Below are positions 42,314 through 51,723 of a stretch of 64,000 bases of DNA, piece by piece. The notes under the pieces were generated by a model. It had not been told where the DNA came from. It ran no database searches and saw nothing but the letters and a program-made list of their open reading frames with translations. Every line of letters starts with the position of its first letter. Position 1 is the first letter of the stretch. The translations under genes and the position numbers were made by a program. This stretch comes from Oscillospiraceae bacterium (lineage in GTDB: Bacteria; Bacillota; Clostridia; Oscillospirales; Ruminococcaceae): NCBI GenBank assembly GCA_017439985.1, contig JAFSIC010000023.1, positions 1-64,000 on the forward strand, read 5' to 3'.

Positions 42314-43234
42314 TTATTCTTCGATTGGCTGAAGGCTTTTCAGATAACGACTGAAATATGCCGGAAGTTCACTTTCAAAGAACAGGTGTTCTCCTGTGAT
42401 CGGATGAACAAAACCCAGCGCTCTCGCATGGAGGCACTGACCTTCCAGTTGAGTGATGACTTTCTTTGGGCCATAAACGGGGTCACCGGCTACGGGATGG
42501 TTCAGCGATGCCATGTGAACACGAATCTGATGTGTGCGTCCGGTTTCCAGCTTCAGACGAATGTGTGTGAACCCTTTGTAACGGTGAAGCACAGACCAGT
42601 GAGTCACCGCTTCTCTTGCATTGGGATCAGTGGCTTTCAGTACGGCCTGTCTTTTTCTGTCAACGGGATGACGTCCCAAGGGAGCGCTGATGGTTCCTGT
42701 CTCTTCTTTAAAGCCGCCATAAACCACAGCTTCATAGTAGCGGTCCATGGAATGAGCTCTCACCTGTTCCGCCAACCCTTCATAGGCAGCATCGGTTTTG
42801 GCAACGACCAGCAGACCACTGGTGTCCTTGTCAATTCGATGAACAATGCCCTGACGGAATTCACCGTTCACGGAGGTCAGCGGGCCACAGTGATGGATCA
42901 ACGCATTGACCAGTGTTCCGCTGGGATTTCCATCAGCCGGATGAACGACCATATGTTTCGGTTTGTTAACGACCAATAAGTGTTCATCCTCGTAAACAAT
43001 ATCCAACGGAATATCTTCCGCTATGATTTCATTGCTCTGTTCCATCATGTCAGGAACTTCGATGGAATCTCCCATTTTGACTTTGTAATTCTTAGCGCAG
43101 GAAGCTCCATTGACCAAAACGGAGCCGTTTTCCATTATCTTCTGTGCTGCAGATCGGCTGTAACCTTCTATTTGTTCTGCAATCCACTTATCCAAACGAA
43201 TACCGGACTGTTCCGCAGTAACCGTTTTAATCAT
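42314..43234 (-). CDS. RluA/RluD-family pseudouridine synthase
   Basis: A 306-residue protein: S4 RNA-binding domain at residues about 10-70 (RLDKWIAEQIEGYSRSAAQKIM) and the catalytic domain with HRIDKDTSGLLVVAK, whose Asp is the catalytic nucleophile. It isomerises uridines in rRNA, probably 23S. It overlaps lspA by 8 bases, the usual lspA-rluD pairing. Confidence 0.93.
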   Translation of the reverse strand: MIKTVTAEQSGIRLDKWIAEQIEGYSRSAAQKIMENGSVLVNGASCAKNYKVKMGDSIEVPDMMEQSNEIIAEDIPLDIVYEDEHLLVVNKPKHMVVHPADGNPSGTLVNALIHHCGPLTSVNGEFRQGIVHRIDKDTSGLLVVAKTDAAYEGLAEQVRAHSMDRYYEAVVYGGFKEETGTISAPLGRHPVDRKRQAVLKATDPNAREAVTHWSVLHRYKGFTHIRLKLETGRTHQIRVHMASLNHPVAGDPVYGPKKVITQLEGQCLHARALGFVHPITGEHLFFESELPAYFSRYLKSLQPIEE

Positions 43235-43724
43235 CGTTCTCGCTTCCTTCTTTCACCGTTGTTTTACTCTCTTTCCCTTCGATGAAAATCATATAGAACA
43301 ACAGTAAAGCAACACCACAAACCACACAAATATCGGCGAAATTGAAAATAGCAAAGTTGATCAGACGGAAGTCAATGTAATCCACAACAAAACTCCCCTC
43401 TCGAATGAGACGATCGATCATATTTCCGATACCACCGGACACGATCAGTGTTGTAGAGAAAACAGCCAGCGGATGAGTCAGTTTTTTACTCAGCAGAATG
43501 TACAGCAACACAACAATAAGAATTGTGTTAACAATCATCAGCAGTTCCGTTTTACCATAAAGAATACTGAACGCGGCGCCGCGATTTTCACTGTAAGTCA
43601 GATGCAGTACATCCTGAATCAGCGGAATCGTTCCGATTGCCTGCAAATCAGTAAACGCCCAGGCTTTGATCAGCTGATCTGCAATGATCAAAATGACAGA
43701 CAAAATAAGACATCCAAGATACAT
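43227..43724 (-). CDS. lspA: Lipoprotein signal peptidase (signal peptidase II)
   Basis: A 165-residue membrane protein with four helices. The catalytic Asp pair is in GGIGNMIDRL and NFADICV. Cleaves prolipoproteins after lipidation, e.g. the DUF4358-type lipoprotein encoded at 62474. The C-terminus is a charged tail. AAAGGAGAC is the ribosome site; ileS lies upstream behind a terminator-like hairpin. Confidence 0.95.
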   Translation of the reverse strand: MYLGCLILSVILIIADQLIKAWAFTDLQAIGTIPLIQDVLHLTYSENRGAAFSILYGKTELLMIVNTILIVVLLYILLSKKLTHPLAVFSTTLIVSGGIGNMIDRLIREGSFVVDYIDFRLINFAIFNFADICVVCGVALLLFYMIFIEGKESKTTVKEGSENDD

Positions 43725-43740
43725 CTGATGTCTCCTTTCT

Positions 43741-43779
43741 TTTCACAAAAGAAGCGGTGCAGCGTAACTGCACCGCTTA
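43741..43779 (-). terminator. Terminator after ileS
   Basis: AAGCGGTGCAG-TTACG-CTGCACCGCTT then TTTTGTG on the - strand, ten bases after the ileS stop. Confidence 0.82.
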
Positions 43780-43789
43780 AACATACAGA

Positions 43790-46576
43790 TTATTTTACGA
43801 TTTTGCTGCAGCGAGCGCAGAGGGTTGGGTGTTCTGCATCGGAACCAACAGTATCACTGTAAGCCCAGCAGCGTTCACATTTCTGACCTTCTGCTTTGGA
43901 GATCTCAACAAAGAGACCTTCTACTTCGCCGAATTTTTCAGCCGGTGCAGCGTTGTTCAGAGCAACCTGAGAAACGATGAATACGTTAGCCAGAATTTCT
44001 TCGTTTGCTTTCAGGAAGTCATACAGTTCGCCGTCGCAAGTCAGGGTTACTTTTGCTTCCAGAGATTTACCGATTGCTTTTGCAGCACGAGCATCTTCCA
44101 GAGCTTTGTTGACGTCGTCACGAACCTTACGGATGCGATCCCATTTTGCCATGAATTCAGCAGATTCGCTGTATTCGCCGCCTTTTGGCATTTCGTTCAG
44201 AATTACTGCCTCAGCATTGAGAGAAGAAGCTTTTGGCAGGTGCTGCCAAATCTCATCGCAGGTGAATGCAAGGATAGGAGCAAATACCAGAGTCAGGTCT
44301 CTCAGGATACGGTAGATAGCAGTCTGAGCTGCACGGCGGGATACGGAATTTGGAGCTTCTACATACAGTCTGTCTTTCAGAATGTCGAGGTAGAAGTTGG
44401 ACATATCTGCAATGCAGAAGTTACGAACTGCATTAAATACAGCATGGAAGTCGAATTCTTCGTATGCTTTATTGCATTCTTTGGCCAGATTATCCATAGT
44501 AGCCAGTGCCCAACGATCCAGATCCAGCAGCTGGTCATCTGCTACGCAGTCAGTATCCGGATTGAAGTCATAGAGGTTACCGAGAATGTAACGAGCAGTA
44601 TTTCTTACTTTTCTGTATACCTCAGACAGCTGTTTGAGAATGTCATTGGAAATACGGATATCAGCATGGTAGTCAGAGGATGCTACCCACAGACGCAGGA
44701 TATCTGCACCAAAGTCTTTGATAACTTCTTCCGGTGCAATACCGTTGCCGGCAGATTTATGCATGGTTTTACCCTGGCCGTCTACTACCCAACCGTGAGT
44801 GCAGACATTCTTGTAAGGAGCAACGCCTTTCCAAGCAACAGAGGTCAGCAGAGAGGACTGGAACCAGCCACGGTACTGGTCAGCGCCTTCCAGGTACAGA
44901 TCGCATGGCCAAGCCAGATCGTCACGGGTGGACAGAACAGCAGCATGGGATGTACCGGAGTCGAACCAAACGTCCATAATATCGGATTCTTTACGGAATT
45001 TTTCGCCGCCGCATTTTTTACATTTGGTGCCTGCTGGCAAAATTTCGGATGCTTCACGGATCCACCAGGAGTCAGAGCCTTCTTTTGCAAAGAGTTCAGA
45101 TACAGCTTTGATGGATTCTTCGTCGATATGAGCCTCACCGCATTCTTCACAGTAGAAGATCGGAATTGGAACACCCCAAGTTCTCTGACGGGAAATACAC
45201 CAGTCAGAACGAGTGCTTACCATATTTTTGATTCGACCTTCACCCCAACCAGGAATCCAGTTGATGCCTTCGATTGCTTTCAGAGCTTCCTCTTTGAAGT
45301 CATCGACAGAGCAGAACCACTGTTCGGTTGCACGGTAAATGATAGGATGTTTACATCTCCAGCAGTGTGGATACTGGTGCACGATTTTTTCAACAGCAAA
45401 CATATGACCGGATTCAGTCAGATCAGCAGCGATTGCTTTGTTTGCTTCATCGGTGGACAGACCTACGAATTTGCCTGCTGCTTCGGTCATATGACCTTTT
45501 GCGTCAACAGGAACAACGATACCGATTTCTGGGTAGCCGTTTACGCAAACTTCGAAGTCTTCGGTACCATGACCTGGAGCGGTATGAACACAGCCGGTAC
45601 CGCTGTCGAGGGTTACATGATCGCCAACGATAACCAGAGAATCACGATCCATAAATGGATGTTTGCAAACCATGTATTCCAGTTCTTTACCCTGAATGGA
45701 ACCGATGATTTCGTATTCAGCGATATCAGCAGCTTTCATGGTAGCTTCGATCAGTTCGCGAGCCATAACGTAGTATTCGCCGTTTGCTTTCACTACACAG
45801 TATTCGTATTCAGGACCTACGCAGATTGCCATGTTACCTGGCAGAGTCCAGGTAGTGGTGGTCCAGATCACGAAGTAAGTCTTGGACAGATCAGCGCCCA
45901 GAGCAGCCAGTTTGCCTTTATCGTCTTTTACATCGAATTTAACGTAAATGGAGAAGCATGGATCTTCTTCATATTCGATTTCAGCTTCTGCCAGAGCAGT
46001 CTGACATTCCGGACACCAGTAAACAGGTTTCAGACCTTTATAGATGTAGCCGTTGGTAGCCATTTTACCGAATACTTCGATCTGTTTTGCCTCGAACTCC
46101 GGTTTCAGAGTCAGATAAGGATCATCGAAGTCACCCAGTACGCCCAGGCGCTCAAACTGCTGACGCTGAGTCTGAACGTAGTGCAGAGCATATTCTGCGC
46201 AGATTTTTCTCAGTTCAACAGCAGAGATATTGCTGGAAACACCTGCTTTTTTGCGGGCTTTCAGCTCGATTGGCAGACCATGAGTATCCCAGCCCGGAAC
46301 GTATGGAGCTTTGAAGCCGCTCATGTTTTTCTGACGAACGATGAAGTCTTTCAGAATTTTATTCAGAGCGGTACCCAGATGGATATCACCGTTTGCATAT
46401 GGAGGGCCGTCATGCAGAACATACAGAGGTTTGCCCTCGTTATTTTTGATCATTTTGTGATAGAGGTCGTCTTCCTGCCATTTTGCAACCATACCAGGTT
46501 CACGCTGAGGCAGAGCGGCTCTCATATTAAAATCAGTCTGAACAAGGTTCAGAGTCTTATTGTAATCCTGAGCCAT
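43790..46576 (-). CDS. ileS: Isoleucyl-tRNA synthetase
   Basis: A 928-residue class-I synthetase. The HIGH-type site is DGPPYANGDIHLGTALNK near residues 53-70; the KMSKS-type loop reads KTMHKSAGN near 595-603; the editing domain (CP1) lies between. The C-terminal zinc site CERCWAYSDTV ... CARC is present, as in the bacterial (not the mupirocin-resistant) type. There is only a 35-base gap to divIVA and no T-box leader, so control must come from the upstream operon. Confidence 0.97.
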   Translation of the reverse strand: MAQDYNKTLNLVQTDFNMRAALPQREPGMVAKWQEDDLYHKMIKNNEGKPLYVLHDGPPYANGDIHLGTALNKILKDFIVRQKNMSGFKAPYVPGWDTHGLPIELKARKKAGVSSNISAVELRKICAEYALHYVQTQRQQFERLGVLGDFDDPYLTLKPEFEAKQIEVFGKMATNGYIYKGLKPVYWCPECQTALAEAEIEYEEDPCFSIYVKFDVKDDKGKLAALGADLSKTYFVIWTTTTWTLPGNMAICVGPEYEYCVVKANGEYYVMARELIEATMKAADIAEYEIIGSIQGKELEYMVCKHPFMDRDSLVIVGDHVTLDSGTGCVHTAPGHGTEDFEVCVNGYPEIGIVVPVDAKGHMTEAAGKFVGLSTDEANKAIAADLTESGHMFAVEKIVHQYPHCWRCKHPIIYRATEQWFCSVDDFKEEALKAIEGINWIPGWGEGRIKNMVSTRSDWCISRQRTWGVPIPIFYCEECGEAHIDEESIKAVSELFAKEGSDSWWIREASEILPAGTKCKKCGGEKFRKESDIMDVWFDSGTSHAAVLSTRDDLAWPCDLYLEGADQYRGWFQSSLLTSVAWKGVAPYKNVCTHGWVVDGQGKTMHKSAGNGIAPEEVIKDFGADILRLWVASSDYHADIRISNDILKQLSEVYRKVRNTARYILGNLYDFNPDTDCVADDQLLDLDRWALATMDNLAKECNKAYEEFDFHAVFNAVRNFCIADMSNFYLDILKDRLYVEAPNSVSRRAAQTAIYRILRDLTLVFAPILAFTCDEIWQHLPKASSLNAEAVILNEMPKGGEYSESAEFMAKWDRIRKVRDDVNKALEDARAAKAIGKSLEAKVTLTCDGELYDFLKANEEILANVFIVSQVALNNAAPAEKFGEVEGLFVEISKAEGQKCERCWAYSDTVGSDAEHPTLCARCSKIVK

Positions 46577-46611
46577 TTCTATTCTCTCCTAACTATTTGA
46601 GTTCTTATATT

Positions 46612-47364
46612 TTAGCGATGTTTTTTGCGATTGAACATGCCGCCCTTTTTACCTTCGTCACGTTCAACGTCAAAACCTTCGCCGAATTTCAACTGTCCGA
46701 ATTTGGAATTATTTTCGGAAGATGGAGTTGGGATCTCAGAGAAAGTCATAGTCTGCTGAGAAACAGGTTCTGCTTTCTCCTCTTCTTCCATGCCGGAGAA
46801 GTCCAGTACAACTTCCTCTTCTGCAGCTGCAACCGGTTCTTCCACAACAGGAACAGAAACCTCTTCCGCTTCCTGAGCATTTTCCAGAGCTGCATTTTCG
46901 TTTGCGATCAGCTCGTCTGCATATTCAGGCAGAGTAGCGATCAGATCCAGATGCTGACGATACATGGTCAACATACGGTTTTTGAACTTGGTGACCTCTT
47001 TTTTCATGGTCACGAGAGCAGTCTGCTCAATTTCAACGTTTCTCTGAGCAGTTTCTACGATCTTTGCAGCTTCCACTTTTGCATCCAGCAGAATGGTCTC
47101 TGCTTTGGATTTGGATTCGCGGATCACGCTGTCGCCCAGTTTCTGCGCGCCGATCAGTGCAGAGCGCAGGCTGTCTTCATCTTCGCGGTACTCTTCAATT
47201 TTATTGGCAAGCACTTCAACTTTTCTCTCCAGGTCGTCTTTTTCAGCCTGCAGAGCACGGAATTCATTGGCGATCTGCTCCAGGAAAGCATCCACTTCAT
47301 CCTGGCGGTAGCCGCCCATCGCTTTGTCAAAGCGTTTGTTAGCAATAGAATCAGGAGTCATCAT
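46612..47364 (-). CDS. divIVA: DivIVA-domain cell-division/polarity protein
   Basis: A 250-residue coiled-coil protein. The N-terminal membrane-curvature-binding domain is clear (MMTPDSIANKRFDKAMGGYRQDEVDAFL), followed by coiled coil to about residue 165 and an acidic, disordered C-terminal part ending in a basic tail (MFNRKKHR). ATG 47364 is used, following GGGGGAA. DivIVA recruits Min and wall-synthesis proteins to poles and septum. Part of the sepF-ylmH-divIVA-ileS-lspA order known downstream of ftsZ in Firmicutes. Confidence 0.94.
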   Translation of the reverse strand: MMTPDSIANKRFDKAMGGYRQDEVDAFLEQIANEFRALQAEKDDLERKVEVLANKIEEYREDEDSLRSALIGAQKLGDSVIRESKSKAETILLDAKVEAAKIVETAQRNVEIEQTALVTMKKEVTKFKNRMLTMYRQHLDLIATLPEYADELIANENAALENAQEAEEVSVPVVEEPVAAAEEEVVLDFSGMEEEEKAEPVSQQTMTFSEIPTPSSENNSKFGQLKFGEGFDVERDEGKKGGMFNRKKHR

Positions 47365-47401
47365 GTTAAATTCCCCCATTTTATATTGTAATTAAAATTA
47401 T

Positions 47402-48154
47402 CTACATGTATTGATGTCCAAGCAAATGCAGACGACCTTTCTGTGAAAGACCACCGACATTGCTCAGTACAAAACGTCCATAGCCACGGATGGAGAAAAT
47501 ATCTCCTTCTGCAACAGGATGTGAGATCTCATCCACTTCAAAGAAGTTGAGACTGACCTGTCCGCTTCGTATCAGCTGGGAAGCCTTTTCCCTGCTGAGG
47601 TTGGTGAAAAAAGCCACCAAACAATCCAAACGAAGGGAACTGACTGTTCCGCTGATTGGCTTCAAACTGTACGGCTTCGGCAGTTCGGCAGGCGCTCCGC
47701 TTTCACAGCGCACACCCACTCTGCCTATCTTTTGCAGCTCGCTGAGGACCAGACTATGAGCCGGTTCCAGCAGGAAGATGACGGCATACTCATCTCCAAT
47801 GAGGATGTCGCCAATCAGCTCACGCTTGATATTCAGTCCCATTAAGGAACCGAGAATATCCTGATGACGAGGCTTGTCCACAGAGCGATAGCGGAGCGTC
47901 ACAGCCTGCAGCGGGAAATCCGAGCCAGTGGGCTCCATATACTCAGGAAATAAACCAAGCAACTTACGCCCTGCCTGTTCAAAGCCCCCATAAAACATGA
48001 AATCATGGAAGCCGGAATACTGCAGGAAACGCTTTGCCAGCGCCTGCTGACGCTCATCCAAGAAGAACGTAAACCGTGCCGTCCAATCCCGCCGCACACC
48101 TTTTACAAGGTCTTCCAAGCGGTCATTGAACAGCTTTTCTTCCCGTTCATTCAT
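47402..48154 (-). CDS. ylmH: YlmH-like S4-domain RNA-binding protein
   Basis: A 250-residue protein: an N-terminal YlmH domain and a C-terminal S4 domain (about 178-240, SLRLDCLVAFFTNLSREKASQLI). Implicated in ribosome-associated quality control in Bacillus and found near cell-division genes. It starts one base after sepF ends, so translation is coupled. Confidence 0.92.
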   Translation of the reverse strand: MNEREEKLFNDRLEDLVKGVRRDWTARFTFFLDERQQALAKRFLQYSGFHDFMFYGGFEQAGRKLLGLFPEYMEPTGSDFPLQAVTLRYRSVDKPRHQDILGSLMGLNIKRELIGDILIGDEYAVIFLLEPAHSLVLSELQKIGRVGVRCESGAPAELPKPYSLKPISGTVSSLRLDCLVAFFTNLSREKASQLIRSGQVSLNFFEVDEISHPVAEGDIFSIRGYGRFVLSNVGGLSQKGRLHLLGHQYM

Positions 48155-48155
48155 A

Positions 48156-48596
48156 TTAGAAGATCACGCCGCTGTTTTCCAGTTCGTCCAGCAAATCACC
48201 CATAATATCAACATTGTATGGAGTGATGATGTAAGTATTGTTTGCAACACGTTTCATTTTGCCGTGGTTTGCGTATGCAGCACCGCAGAGGAAGTCGATC
48301 ATGCGGCGGGATACTTCTTTATTTGCAGATTCCAGGTTGAGAACAACGGTTTTTTTCTCGTTCAGGTGGTCAGCGATTGCGGAAGCATCTTCGAAGTTTT
48401 CCGGTTTTACCAGCACAACAGCCAGCTGAGTGGTAGCATGTACATTGACAACTTTATCTTTTTTCTGGTTATTTACAGCAGAAATCATTGGAGAATCAAC
48501 AAAGTCATCGTTGGTTTCATTGATGTCTTCATTATCGTTGTAATATTCGTCGGAAGGAATACCGATCAGATTCTTGAAGGCGTCTTTGATTGCCAT
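48156..48596 (-). CDS. sepF: Cell division protein SepF
   Basis: A 146-residue protein: short N-terminal amphipathic segment (membrane anchor), an acidic Asn-rich linker and the C-terminal SepF domain (HATTQLAVVLVKPENFEDA ... VVLNLESANKEVSRRMIDFLCG). SepF bundles FtsZ and tethers it to the membrane. It follows yggS by 17 bases and precedes ylmH. Confidence 0.95.
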   Translation of the reverse strand: MAIKDAFKNLIGIPSDEYYNDNEDINETNDDFVDSPMISAVNNQKKDKVVNVHATTQLAVVLVKPENFEDASAIADHLNEKKTVVLNLESANKEVSRRMIDFLCGAAYANHGKMKRVANNTYIITPYNVDIMGDLLDELENSGVIF

Positions 48597-48613
48597 GGTT
48601 CATATCCCCTTTT

Positions 48614-49321
48614 TTATTTTCTCGCGCCAAACAAAGCAGTTCCGATACGAACAATATTGGAACCGTATTGAATCGCAATTTTATAATCATTCGACATACC
48701 CATTGACAGGATACTCATATTAATATTATCCATGTTTTTTTGTTTCATGTCAATAAAGACTTTCTGCATTTTCGCAAAATAATGGGCATTTTCTTCCTCA
48801 TTTTTGCTTGCGGGAGGAATACACATCAATCCTTTGACAGAAATTTGCGGTAATTTTGCAATTTCGGAAAGAAGTTCTTCCAATTCCGACACAGAGACAC
48901 CGGACTTGCTTTCCTCATCACCGATGTTTACTTCCACAAGAATGTCCATGATTTTATTGTGTTTTTCAGCCTGGCGATTGATCTCCCGTGCCAAATGCAG
49001 GCTGTCCACAGAATGAATCATGCTGACCTTATCAACGATCTGACGAACCTTATTGGTCTGGAGGTGACCGATAAAATGGATGTCAACCTGCTCCTTATCG
49101 TAAGAATCATATTTTTCCAGCAGCTCCTGTGCTCGGTTTTCACCGAGAAGATGGATCCCATTTGCAATGGCTTCGTTGACCAGCTCCGGAGCGACGGTCT
49201 TGGTCACTGCCATCAGGGTCACTTCACTTGGGTCTCTGCCGCAGTCGATGGCAGCTTGTCTGACGGATTCCAGAAGCTCTTTCGTATTAGCAGTGACATG
49301 GCTATTTGATCTTTTGTCCAT
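48614..49321 (-). CDS. yggS: YggS-family PLP-binding protein (PLP homeostasis)
   Basis: A 235-residue TIM-barrel protein. The PLP lysine is in MAVTKTV (near residue 37), the phosphate site in SMGMSNDY near residues 205-212, with IHFIGHLQTNK between. It buffers pyridoxal phosphate and affects amino-acid metabolism. ATG 49321 is preferred over 49339; it overlaps the HlyD-like gene by 20 bases. It is commonly placed directly before sepF. Confidence 0.93.
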   Translation of the reverse strand: MDKRSNSHVTANTKELLESVRQAAIDCGRDPSEVTLMAVTKTVAPELVNEAIANGIHLLGENRAQELLEKYDSYDKEQVDIHFIGHLQTNKVRQIVDKVSMIHSVDSLHLAREINRQAEKHNKIMDILVEVNIGDEESKSGVSVSELEELLSEIAKLPQISVKGLMCIPPASKNEEENAHYFAKMQKVFIDMKQKNMDNINMSILSMGMSNDYKIAIQYGSNIVRIGTALFGARK

Positions 49322-50528
49322 CTTCCAGATTACCTCCATTCAGAATCACTTCATCGAAACGCTTGAGACAGTTGTTATCTTCACCGATGCCTTCGCAGAG
49401 AACATAGCTGCCCTGATTGCGGATAATACTGATTGGCTTGAATCGAACAATGGCGTCTCTCTCCAAAACATAAACACCGATAATACTCTGCTCGTAGCAA
49501 AGCGCTTCCCTGCTGACTTTCAGACCGGAATAAGTGCGGAATGTAATATCCACCGACTGACGACGCAGTCTCAGCAGATCTTCATCAATGTCTTTGCAGC
49601 GGAAAATCACGATGCTGCGGTCCTCTTCGTCAAAGAACAACGTTTTATGGATCTGAGCATCGATTGTTTCACCGGTAGCAAAACCAAAATCCAAAGTGGC
49701 ATAAGTATTGGTCTGGAAGGGTTCCATGTTCTTGTTGTCGATAGCAACAACAAAATACCAGTTCTGGTTTTTCACGATTTTACCGACATAGTCACCCTGT
49801 CTGCTGGCTTCCATACCGAAAAGCGTATCGAAATCCTGCAGAGTGATACCATCCAAACCTTCCACAGTGTAAAGATTCTCATAACCGTCCACCACTTTAC
49901 TGAAATAGCCTTCCGCTGGAGTGGTCAAGATGCGGGTCGGTTCGCCGGCACTTTCTTCCAGATAAGCCAGCTGGTTTTCCAGATAAGTCATTCGTTTCTC
50001 AAAGCTATCGCCTTCTCGAAGCGCTACTTGCTTTTTATTGAACAAAAAAGTGAGATCTTCTTTGATGGAACTCAAACCTTCGGTCACTCGGCTGTCCGTT
50101 AAATCGATCAATGAATTGGCTTTCTCATTGATTTGGTTGGAAAGAAGCTCCAGATTGGAACTGCCACCGCCTTGCATGTCCTGAATGGTCATCAGATTTT
50201 CCAGTTCAATGCTCATTTCATCCATACGCTGTTTGTTTTGTGCAGCTTCTTCCGAGTCATATTCATAAACCAGTTCCGATTTGATGCCGACTTTGTCACC
50301 GCTGTCATAGTTATAAACCAAAACACCGTCACCCATCAGCGGAATCGTCAATTCATCACGCACGGCAAAACCCTCTGTACGAATCGTTTCCGAAACGCTG
50401 TCATATTCGGCGGTCTGGGTTTCAAAGGTTTTATTATTGATACGCAGAACCTGGTAAGCAACATAGGACAGAAGCAGGATTCCCGCTCCGACCACTGCCA
50501 GATTTCTGCGGATAGAGTCTTTTTTCAT
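49302..50528 (-). CDS. HlyD-like periplasmic-adaptor-type membrane protein
   Basis: A 408-residue protein with one N-terminal membrane helix (about residues 9-27), an extracellular beta/coiled-coil part and a C-terminal beta barrel. A coiled coil runs through residues 88-200 (LENLMTIQDMQ, SNQINEKANSLIDL). It resembles HlyD-family adaptors, which in Gram-positives work with ABC exporters, but no transporter gene is adjacent. In clostridia such a protein often sits before yggS-sepF, so a role in division-site secretion or envelope organisation is possible. Function is inference. Confidence 0.75.
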   Translation of the reverse strand: MKKDSIRRNLAVVGAGILLLSYVAYQVLRINNKTFETQTAEYDSVSETIRTEGFAVRDELTIPLMGDGVLVYNYDSGDKVGIKSELVYEYDSEEAAQNKQRMDEMSIELENLMTIQDMQGGGSSNLELLSNQINEKANSLIDLTDSRVTEGLSSIKEDLTFLFNKKQVALREGDSFEKRMTYLENQLAYLEESAGEPTRILTTPAEGYFSKVVDGYENLYTVEGLDGITLQDFDTLFGMEASRQGDYVGKIVKNQNWYFVVAIDNKNMEPFQTNTYATLDFGFATGETIDAQIHKTLFFDEEDRSIVIFRCKDIDEDLLRLRRQSVDITFRTYSGLKVSREALCYEQSIIGVYVLERDAIVRFKPISIIRNQGSYVLCEGIGEDNNCLKRFDEVILNGGNLEDGQKIK

Positions 50529-50563
50529 GGTCAGTTGTCACCAGCCTTTCACAAATCAGTATA

Positions 50564-51514
50564 TCACAGTTTCCTCCACTTGGACACTGTTTCGCAAAGA
50601 CTTGCCAAAAAGTCTGTTTTTTCTTCAAAATCATCGGGATACAGCCATTGAACTTCCTCATTTCTACGGAACCAAGTCAACTGACGTTTCGCATAGCGGC
50701 GGCTTCCCTGCTGGATTTTCTCGATCGCTTGCTCAAGTGTTTCTTCCCCGTTGAGATAGCCGAACATCTCCTTGTATCCGATGGCCTGTGCTGCCGTCGG
50801 GGCATAACCGTGCTCCAACAACCAGCGTGCTTCGTTTTCCAGTCCCTGCTCCAGCATAATATTAACACGCAGATTGATGCGGTCATAAAGAGTCTGTCGG
50901 TCACGGTAATTCAAAGCCAGATAAAGCACATCGTATGGGGATGGTTCACGGCGGGATTCCTCCAGCTGCTGAGTTTTGGTTTTTCCGGTCAGTTCAATCA
51001 TCTCAATGGCCCTCACCACACGGCCTACATTGTTAGGGTGAACATTATCTGCAGCTTCCGGATCTTTTTCCTTGAGAATATTCCACAGAGCTTCGTTTCC
51101 ATGCTCGGCGGCATATTGCTGCAGCTCCTCGCGAAGCTTGGGATCGCTGTCCGATTCACTGAACTGGATGTTATAAATCAGAGAGTCGATGTACAATCCT
51201 GTACCGCCTACCACGACCGGAAGTTTCCCACGACGATGAATATCAGCAATGGCTTCTTTGGCCAGTTGAACATACTCCGCTACGGAAAAAGGCTGACTGG
51301 GTTCCAAAAAGTCCATCAAATGATGAGGAATGCCGGATTTTTCTTCTTCATCCGGCTTCGCCGTACCGACGGAAAGGTACTTATAAATCTGCATGGAGTC
51401 GGCAGAAACGACCTCTCCATTAAAGTGCTGACAAATATGAATGGCAGCAGCTGTTTTGCCGGAGGCAGTCGGACCTGCCACCACAACAAGCGGGATTTTC
51501 TTTGCAGCTTCCAT
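50564..51514 (-). CDS. miaA: tRNA dimethylallyltransferase
   Basis: A 316-residue protein with VVAGPTASGKT (Walker A) near residues 9-19 and the substrate motif DSMQIYKYLSVGTAKP. It prenylates A37 of tRNAs reading UNN codons. ATG 51514 follows AAAGGAGG; ATG 51538 is in frame but upstream of that site. Follows mutS-mutL as in many bacteria, but hfq is not present after it. Confidence 0.95.
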   Translation of the reverse strand: MEAAKKIPLVVVAGPTASGKTAAAIHICQHFNGEVVSADSMQIYKYLSVGTAKPDEEEKSGIPHHLMDFLEPSQPFSVAEYVQLAKEAIADIHRRGKLPVVVGGTGLYIDSLIYNIQFSESDSDPKLREELQQYAAEHGNEALWNILKEKDPEAADNVHPNNVGRVVRAIEMIELTGKTKTQQLEESRREPSPYDVLYLALNYRDRQTLYDRINLRVNIMLEQGLENEARWLLEHGYAPTAAQAIGYKEMFGYLNGEETLEQAIEKIQQGSRRYAKRQLTWFRRNEEVQWLYPDDFEEKTDFLASLCETVSKWRKL

Positions 51515-51537
51515 GAGGCTGCCTCCTTTCAAAATCA

Positions 51538-51708
51538 TTATTCTTTATCAATCTTGTAATTATGGAATCCGACCAGACAAACAACAAGTCCTACAATAAA
51601 TAGTCCCCATGCCGGCAGCTCTCCCCAGGAAGTATCAGCAACACCGAGTACAAATAAGCTGCTTAGAATCAGTGTGATTCCCTTTAGGATGGTTATAACG
51701 TTATCCAT
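51538..51708 (-). CDS. Small two-helix membrane protein (56 residues)
   Basis: ATG at 51708 and TAA at 51538-51540 enclose 56 codons: MDNVITILKGITLILSSLFV and a second hydrophobic stretch, GLFIVGLVVCLVGF, then NYKIDKE. GGAAATAG lies in front of the start. Its stop abuts the in-frame start codons of miaA. Not recognised by family; probably a genuine small membrane protein together with the next gene. Confidence 0.55.
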   Translation of the reverse strand: MDNVITILKGITLILSSLFVLGVADTSWGELPAWGLFIVGLVVCLVGFHNYKIDKE

Positions 51709-51723
51709 CTTTCTATTTCCTCC

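Noticed and set aside
43829..46600. Very long open frame on the + strand opposite ileS (over 900 codons)
   Set aside because: It mirrors ileS codon bias (rare stop complements); the residue composition is Phe/Cys/Ser-rich without motifs, and no ribosome site or promoter leads it. Similar antisense frames over glmE, mutS2 and citF are rejected for the same reason.
46577..46611. T-box leader for ileS
   Set aside because: Only 35 bases separate divIVA from ileS; there is no room for a T-box, and no ileS-specific promoter is visible.
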